Positions 57,826 through 64,000 of a stretch of DNA of 64,000 bases are shown one piece after another. The translations under genes were made by a program, and so were the position numbers. This DNA comes from Lepus europaeus (Eukaryota; Chordata; Mammalia; Lagomorpha; Leporidae), in contig NC_084832.1 of assembly GCF_033115175.1 (NCBI RefSeq), positions 10,405,342-10,469,341 of the forward strand, read 5' to 3'. The notes under the pieces are model-generated. The model was given only the letters and a program-made list of their open reading frames with translations. It was not told the DNA's origin and made no database searches. Numbering within the stretch: position 1 is the stretch's first letter; each line of letters starts with the position of its first letter.

Positions 57826-59444
57826 TAGGGAGAACAAGATCAGATTTTACCAGTATATTCACTGGATGTGGGCTACTGTAATGGTAGGACTTCTTGGGAG
57901 CCTGACAAACATGTTACCAGTGCCCTCAGATAGTCTCAGAGTATGTTTCAGAATCCTCTTCAGTTTGTGTGCAGGAGGCTCCTCCCTTCCTAGAGGGGAT
58001 CCTACATGGTACATTGTGAAAGAACACGTGCTACATAAATGCGATGTGCATTCTGCATTGTGTTTTCTGGAAGTACAACCAGGCCATTGATGGTATGTGA
58101 ATTTACCCTGTTTAAAAGGGCATTTTCATGTTAAAAAACACCATACTGAGAAGAGTCCCTATTAAAATCAAATAGCTCAGGTTTTACGATTTAAAAAGTA
58201 CATTGGTCCCAGTTCCTCTACCATTTCCTAGAGATGACTGTTGCTTTTTATAATTTTAAATGGACCTTTCTAGATATTTAAAATATACTGATACCAATCT
58301 CTTTCTGCTTCTCTCTGTCTAGCTATGTATCTATATATCTATCTACCCATCTGTCCATCCATTATGTAGGATGGAATCATACTTTACATGTTGCTTTTGT
58401 GTTTTATTTCCCCCCTTAATAAATTTAATTATCTTTCCATTTCAGAAGTCCATATCAGTATACCAAGAATTACCTTATTTTGGAAACCATTGCTGAGAAT
58501 TCCTTTATATGAATTTAATATAAATGATAAAATTATTTAATTAATCTCCTACTATTGAAAATTGGTTTGTGTCCCAGTTGTGCAATTCAGTGGGCCAGTG
58601 GAGAGTGGGAATCGGGACATTCTGGGTGAAGAGGGATGCTCTTGACTTGTGACTGGTGTAGACCTTGCTTCTTAGACTGCTGGGTCTTTATCTATATAGC
58701 AAATTTTCAAGGTTTCACATCAAAACAATGCCATTTTATGTAATACATAAATTTTTGATGGGGAAGTTTAATGAACTTTATGTAGTTGGCTGATTCATTA
58801 ATCCTCAGTATACTTTTATTGGACAAGAGATACAAATTTGCTTTCTGAAAACTTTCTAAAGATGGAGAAATGCAAGGTTCCACATCTGAGGTTCCAGCTG
58901 TAGGTATAATTGCTTCAGGGTTAGTCTAGTCTGGGCTGTCTGCAATCTTATGGAAAGTTGCAAGGCTGCATCTAAAAATGTTTCCTTTTCAGTAGCAGGG
59001 TCATGATAAGGAAGCAGTGAGGTTTTCTGGCTTTGCCTTTACATTCAGCTGGGACAGCTGAGATGGTGCAATTGTCTCTCAACAAGTTCTTGTTAAAGTC
59101 TCCTTCCTTCGACCTTTGTTGAAATCTTTATCATTTTCTTTTTCTCCAATTATCTACTTAAAAATCTGTTATGACCTAGTGTCAGGTAGTAAAACCATTC
59201 TGTGAAAATTTCTAAAAATAATAATCTTGAGCAAGTGATTTCTAAGCTGCAATATAATTGATGTCCAGAAGCAATGGGGACATCGTGCTAACTCAACTTT
59301 TAAGCTCTCTGTGCCAAGTGGCATGAGGCTTTAATAAGCATAGGTTGTACCTGAGATGGGGCAAAATCTTAGGATTAAGTTTGCTGTGAGATGATTTATT
59401 ATTGCATTTTTTGAATTAGTATGAGCACTTTAGTTTTTATAATT
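57826..59444. other. Unique intron sequence
   Basis: No exon recognised. A TCTATATATCTATCTACCC-type tract lies at about 58325-58362. 58.2-58.5 kb has the look of an old L1 3' end but cannot be assigned. Confidence 0.4.
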
Positions 59445-59791
59445 TTTTTTTTTTTTATTTTTGACAGGCAGAGTGGACAGTGAGAGAGAGAGACAGAGAG
59501 AAAGGTCTTCCTTTTGCCGTTGGTTCACCCTCCAATGGCCACCACGGCCAGCGCACTGCGGCCGGCGCACCGCACTGATCCGAAGGCAGGAGCCAGGTGC
59601 TTCTCCTGGTCTCCCATGGGGTGCATGGCCCAAGGACTTGGGCCATCCTCCACTGCACTCCCGGGCCACAGCAGAGAGCTGGCCTGGAAGAGGGGCAACC
59701 GGGACAGAATCCGGTGCCCCGACCGGGACTAGAACCCAGTGTGCCGCTGCCGCAGGTGGAGGATTAGCCCGTTGAGCCACGGCACCAGCCC
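59445..59791 (-). mobile_element. Young CSINE, minus
   Basis: A T-run, then TTTTTGACAGGCAGAGTGGAC, a well-kept body with a short internal repeat of CGGC(C/G)GGCGCAC at about 59548-59572, and head GAGCCACGGCACCAGCCC. Confidence 0.95.
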
Positions 59792-60353
59792 TATAAAATT
59801 TTATTTTAAGAATTACTATAAATATATTCACATACATTATATTCAAAGCATACTGCACAAGGCTTTCAGATTATCAGGACATAAACTGAAACAGAACATA
59901 CTACCAATAAATTAGTTTTTCAACAAATGAGCGCTGAAGTGCTCAAAATTGTATTCTTTCTTTTGAAGAACTGAAGTTTGTCTACGTTCTAGGGGACATG
60001 CAGATTGTGTTAATTTGGGTGGTGATTTCATTCATTCTATTGCATATTAGAGGGGAAGCTTCCAAACTGACCTTAAGCAAGCATTCCCATTGTATTGAAG
60101 TCTCAACTTCTAGTCACTGGTGCAGTCTTAGCTTTCCAGGAATCACCACACAGAGGAGGCTTTAGTAATACAGAAACACCCTCTCTGGTATGGGCTGACC
60201 CTAGTGACTCATCTGAAATGTGTCACAAGAATCAAAGCAAATTTAGACAGATGCCTGTGATACTGAGAATCCATTGATTCCTAGGAAATAAAATGATTAT
60301 GCAAATCCCATTGAACATTGTCCTAGAAGGACCTAAAAAGTTAATTTCATTTG
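59792..60353. other. Unique spacer
   Basis: No gene or repeat recognised. Confidence 0.4.
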
Positions 60354-60512
60354 TTCTCTTTCATGATGTATGTAATTCCAGGCTTTGTTAGAATCTGTTA
60401 GAACACATATTAGTCAATAGTTTCTTTCTTATGACTTTTCCATGACCTATGTAATTCCAGGCATTGCTATAATTGATGTTAGCACATGTGATAGTCAATT
60501 GTTCCGTTCTTA
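60354..60512. repeat. 79-bp direct tandem duplication
   Basis: Two adjacent diverged copies. TGTAATTCCAGGC occurs at 60371 and again at 60450. Each is followed by an ATT/AAC-rich block and by GTCAAT(A/T)GTT and TTCTTATGA. The period is 79 bases. Confidence 0.75.
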
Positions 60513-60534
60513 TGATTGCATTTCAATATTTCCA

Positions 60535-60990
60535 TTTTTCATCCTTTATTCAACAAACATTTATTGGTTCCCTTCTATGCAATAGGTTTTAGAAACTGGG
60601 AAATGGAAGATGAGAAAAACATGATTCTTTTCCTCAAGACTGTCTCCCAGGCGAGGAGCTACATGATGGTGAGGAAGGGCTCCTATCTATGTAAGGAATG
60701 TGCATCAGGAGGGTATAAGGAATGGCATGATCAGCTGTGCCTGGGGTGTGAGGAGAGGTCAAGAACATATCTACAAACAAAGTAACTCTTCAGCTAGGTT
60801 TTCAAAGATGAGCAGATTTTACCAAATAAATGAGAAGGAAAAGACTTTCTAAATATAATAGGTAGAGATGTATGATTCAACAAAGCATGTAAGGGGAGCT
60901 GCAAAAGTTTTTTCCAGTGATATTGGTGAAGTGTAGACACCACAGGCGAATGAGGTACAGGGCTAATGGTGGAAAGCTTCTGGAAGGGGA
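60535..60990 (+). mobile_element. L2-like LINE relic
   Basis: TTATTCAACAAACATTTATTGG followed by a CTATGCAATAGGTTTTAGAAACTGGG-like block, then purine-rich text, resembles the 3' region of ancient L2 elements. Identification is by memory and the element is very decayed. Confidence 0.4.
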
Positions 60991-61599
60991 GAAATTAGTA
61001 AATCTAAACTCTTTTGGTTTAAGACATTTTCTTTTCTTTCAAAACAGTGCAGATACCCAGAAGTGGGTGGGAAAGAGGTGAGCATTACTGCCATCTAGTA
61101 GCAGGGAATATTTTGAGATGAAAATCTTATCTTCTCAAGACAGATTATTCTCTTACTGACCATGCCTTAAAAGAAGTCCTAGATTATATGATTGTTCAGT
61201 GCCAATGATGAGCGAAGGTATATGAGGTTTATAAGCTATTACAATAATTTGTCTCCTTAGTAGCTAAAATTTTCTCCACATTTTCATCAATAAGTCAACT
61301 AATCCTGCTATTTTCTATAGGAGAATATAGTCATTTTAATTTTCAAGTTAGTGTTGGAGATATGTTTGTGTGTGCAGCTGATTGAGTATTTAACAATGGT
61401 GAAATCTAAACTTGCAGCCTTCAGCATATTTAAAAAGCTCAATGATACATTACAGTATCCAGCAATTTTCCAGCCATATTCATAATTCATATAATGTGTG
61501 GTGTATGCCCTTAACCAAAAAAGCTCTGTTTCAAATGTTTTCTTATATGCAGATTACAGAACATCCTCCCCCATCTCCGCCCTCAGAAATAATGTCACA
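60991..61599. other. Unique spacer
   Basis: No feature recognised. Confidence 0.4.
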
Positions 61600-62112
61600 G
61601 TGGGAATTACATTCAAGCCTTGCTCACTCTGGTGGCTTGAAATATGGCCAGAAATTCTTTGACACATCCTTCAATTGGTTGAGCCAATTCCTCTCCCCTT
61701 AGCATGGACTGGATTTGGTGTCTTCCAATGAATAGAAAAAAGGCAGAAATGACTGAATGTTATCTTCTCAGTCGCAATGACTTAAAGGGCCTTAGCTCCC
61801 TGGAGATCTTGCCCTGTGGGAAGCCAGCCATGTGTCACAAGGCAACCCATGGAAAGGCCCTGTAGTGAGGAATGAAGACCTCCTGCCAAGAGCCATGTGG
61901 GTAAGACTTAGAAATGTGTCCTCCTGCCTCTGTCAGGCTTTGGGAAGGTGCAGGTCCTGGTGACAACCCCAGTGCACCCTCGTGGAAGACTGAGCTGGAA
62001 CCATGCAGCCAGGCCACTCCTGAGTTTCTGATCCATAGAAAACATCAGATAATACATCTTTGTTGTTTTGAGCCACTGGATTTTGTAGTACTTTGTTATC
62101 CATAACTAATAT
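61600..62112 (+). mobile_element. MLT1-type MaLR solo LTR
   Basis: Blocks GGAAGCCAGCCATGTGTCACAAGG, GTAGTGAGGAATGAAGACCTCC, CCAAGAGCCATGTGGGTAAG and CATAGAAAACATCAGATAATAC follow the MLT1 LTR order. So does the end TTGTTGTTTTGAGCCACTGG-CTTTGTTATCCATAACTAATA. No internal region is attached. Confidence 0.8.
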
Positions 62113-63668
62113 ACCTATTACAACCTATTTAATTCTGTTTACCTAATCTTTTAAGAATTGTAATAAAAACTATTGAAAATATAATTTCAAGCAAAGTACA
62201 TGCTAATTGAATCAAGGATATGACTTGAATGCATGCGTACCTGATTCGATGAAGATGAGATAATTTGCTTTTGTTATATTTTAAGATCCTGAAGGGAGAA
62301 TCTGGGGGTTCTCAGTGTTGCCTGCAGATATTTAAATTGGGTGTATTTTATTATACTTCAGGCTGTATTTTTACAAAACCGTGGTTTTCTTTGATTCACA
62401 TTTTAAGACATACAATGAGAGATTGAAAAGTGAGGAAGAATGATTTTCCTGAGGCAAGAATTGGAGGAGAGGTAGAGAGAATCATTCTTGCCTCCACACA
62501 CTCTTTCCCCATGCATTAGTTTTTATTCTGAAAGAGAAGACCAAAGTCCATCGATTACGTGGGGCTACTGATTAGTCAAAGGATTATGTTTAAGTACATA
62601 ATTGGCTTGTTATGCCATGATTTCCCACACAGTACTCAGAATTGGCCTCCTGTAACACAAATCTGTGGGTTCATAATACAGTTAGAGAAAACCAAGGAAC
62701 CAAACATATTCAGGGTCTTTAATTTTATACCTTTAAAAATTCAACTCTCAGCTTCCTGGCTTTGAAGAGTCTACTGATAGAAAGAAAAAAAAAGTTAAAG
62801 CTGCTTCTGTAGTGATTGCATTTTTATTATCTTTGTAGAACTAAAATTTGCAGATTTTATGATTCCCCACCAAGTGTCATTATTGTGGAAACCATCTTAA
62901 AATGTTTGCACAATATGTTTGAGGCAGAAAAGATGAACTGCTAGTAACACACCGTTGGTTCTCTTTGGGGATTTCTAAGTGAATGTTGTATTCACTGTTG
63001 ACATGGAGAATATGACCAAGAGGATTTTATCACCTGAGAAAAGCCACATGTAATTCACATGAGTAGATGGATGGTAAATGTGGATATGTGTGAGTACAAA
63101 GGGCATTGACTCTCTGATGGAACTGGGATTTCATGTTTTAGCAGAACAAGTTGGATTGGGAGGAATGGAGGAGCCAAGAGATGAAGCTGCAGGTGCATCT
63201 AGATCATGTTGTCTCAACAGCAGAGCACTCCCATTTTAGGGCTGGAGAATTCTTTGTTGTGAGGAGCTGTCTTGTGAATTCAGAGTGTTTAATGGTATCC
63301 CTGCCCTCTACCTGGTAGAAGCCAGTAGCAACATCTCATTCCTCCTGTTTGACAACCAAGGATGTCTTTCCTTTGACCATATGTTCCCTGAGGAGCAGAA
63401 TTTCCAGAGGTAAGAATAACTGGTCTAGATAAAGCCTACGGGAAGCATTATGTTAGGAGACAAATCTTTGTTTATATTTATAGCAAGAGGAAATTGCTGA
63501 GTATGGATAATCTTATTATTAAAGGAATGTGAAAAGAGTTGGAAAGGTGCCTCACTGTGTGAGCTGTTCTCTTAGTTCTGTTCCAAAGCCAGCTTCTTTG
63601 GTATCTTCCCAGATCTGGCATCAGTGGTGGGATCCTCCTTAAATTTCCTGATATCCTCACAGCCTTGA
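62113..63668. other. Unique intron sequence
   Basis: No exon, SINE or L1 recognised. Confidence 0.4.
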
Positions 63669-63836
63669 ACTTCCAGAGTAGTCATTCCCAGATTTGAATG
63701 GGCTTCAGCATCGCCTGGAGAGCTTATTAAGCCATCTTCAGTAAGGTGGTTGGGGAAGATTTTGCATCTTTAACTAGTTCCCAGTAGATGCTGATGTATC
63801 ACACAGAGACCACATTTTGAGAACTACTGTTCTAGA
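63669..63836 (+). mobile_element. MER5A-like hAT relic
   Basis: The start AGAGTAGTCATTCCCAGATTTG, the block CATCGCCTGGAGAGCTTATTAA, then AACTAGTTCCCAGTAGATGCTGATG and the end CACATTTTGAGAACTACTG fit MER5A (hAT-Charlie) in plus orientation. No transposase is present, as is normal for this non-autonomous family. Confidence 0.75.
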
Positions 63837-64000
63837 ATGAACTACTTTTGGTACTATTTAGTGTTAAACATTTCCACATGACCTTTGGGGCTATCTTTAT
63901 GCCCAGGTGTGCTACCCTTAGCTTTTCTTCAATTTTATCTTTCTGTCTAATCTTTGCATTGTTTCCTTCCCATGGTGCTTAATTGTCTTCTTCATTCACA

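Larger units (their letters stand above)
16097..64000 (+). other. FGF14: FGF14 intron 1 (5' part)
   Basis: No further FGF14 exon is recognisable downstream, which fits the very long first intron of the 1B transcript in mammals (hundreds of kilobases). The intron holds two CpG-rich blocks near its start and then mostly transposable elements. The GAA tract linked in humans to SCA27B is not present in this part. Confidence 0.85.

Noticed and set aside
16097..64000. GAA repeat of the SCA27B locus
   Set aside because: I looked for a GAA/TTC tract because the human expansion lies in this intron. Only short imperfect purine stretches occur here. In humans the tract lies much further from exon 1B than this window reaches.

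Overview
This is mammalian nuclear DNA. The organism is most likely a rabbit (Oryctolagus) or another lagomorph. More than 25 copies of the tRNA-derived lagomorph C-repeat SINE (CSINE) are scattered through the window on both strands, and the young L1 copies carry the G-rich 3' untranslated region I associate with rabbit L1. I see no prokaryotic genes, CRISPR arrays or phage.

One real protein-coding segment is recognisable: the first coding exon of FGF14 isoform 1B (fibroblast growth factor homologous factor 4, 1B amino terminus), plus strand, 15883-16090. It gives 69 complete codons plus one base and ends at a good GTAAGC splice donor. The gene therefore runs left to right. Bases 1 to about 14.8 kb are upstream flank. 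About 14.85-15.5 kb is GC-rich candidate promoter. About 15.53-15.88 kb is a 5' leader with three upstream ORFs. Everything from 16091 to the end is the beginning of the very large first intron. Exon 2, with the beta-trefoil core, and the alternative exon 1A lie outside the window.

Two CpG-rich blocks lie inside the intron. One follows the donor directly (about 16.43-17.53 kb). The other is about 6 kb further on (about 21.7-22.8 kb) and carries a consensus RFX X-box and a perfect DR1 nuclear-receptor site. It may be a second promoter, possibly for an antisense or alternative transcript. Around the exon and both CpG blocks (13.86-22.98 kb) there is no SINE or L1 that I can recognise, in contrast to the dense repeats elsewhere.

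The rest is repeat-rich, non-coding DNA with a readable insertion history. A 3.1-kb 5'-truncated L1 sits inside a CSINE (27538-30626) with a 17-bp target duplication; its ORF2 is open apart from one stop codon. An older L1 (38308-40218) has an apparent 3' transduction and was later hit by a younger L1 in the opposite orientation (38674-39802). A decayed L1 with a mutated reverse-transcriptase site spans 33.2-36.7 kb. Other items are two MaLR LTRs, MIR, L2 and MER5-like remnants, a near-perfect 48-bp-arm hairpin at 32.4-32.5 kb, a degenerate 31-bp minisatellite with CCAAT boxes at 6.2 kb, and several GA and TA microsatellites. I found no previously undescribed system. The most informative unexplained signals are the leader architecture of exon 1B, the second CpG block, the hairpin, and the L1 transduction.
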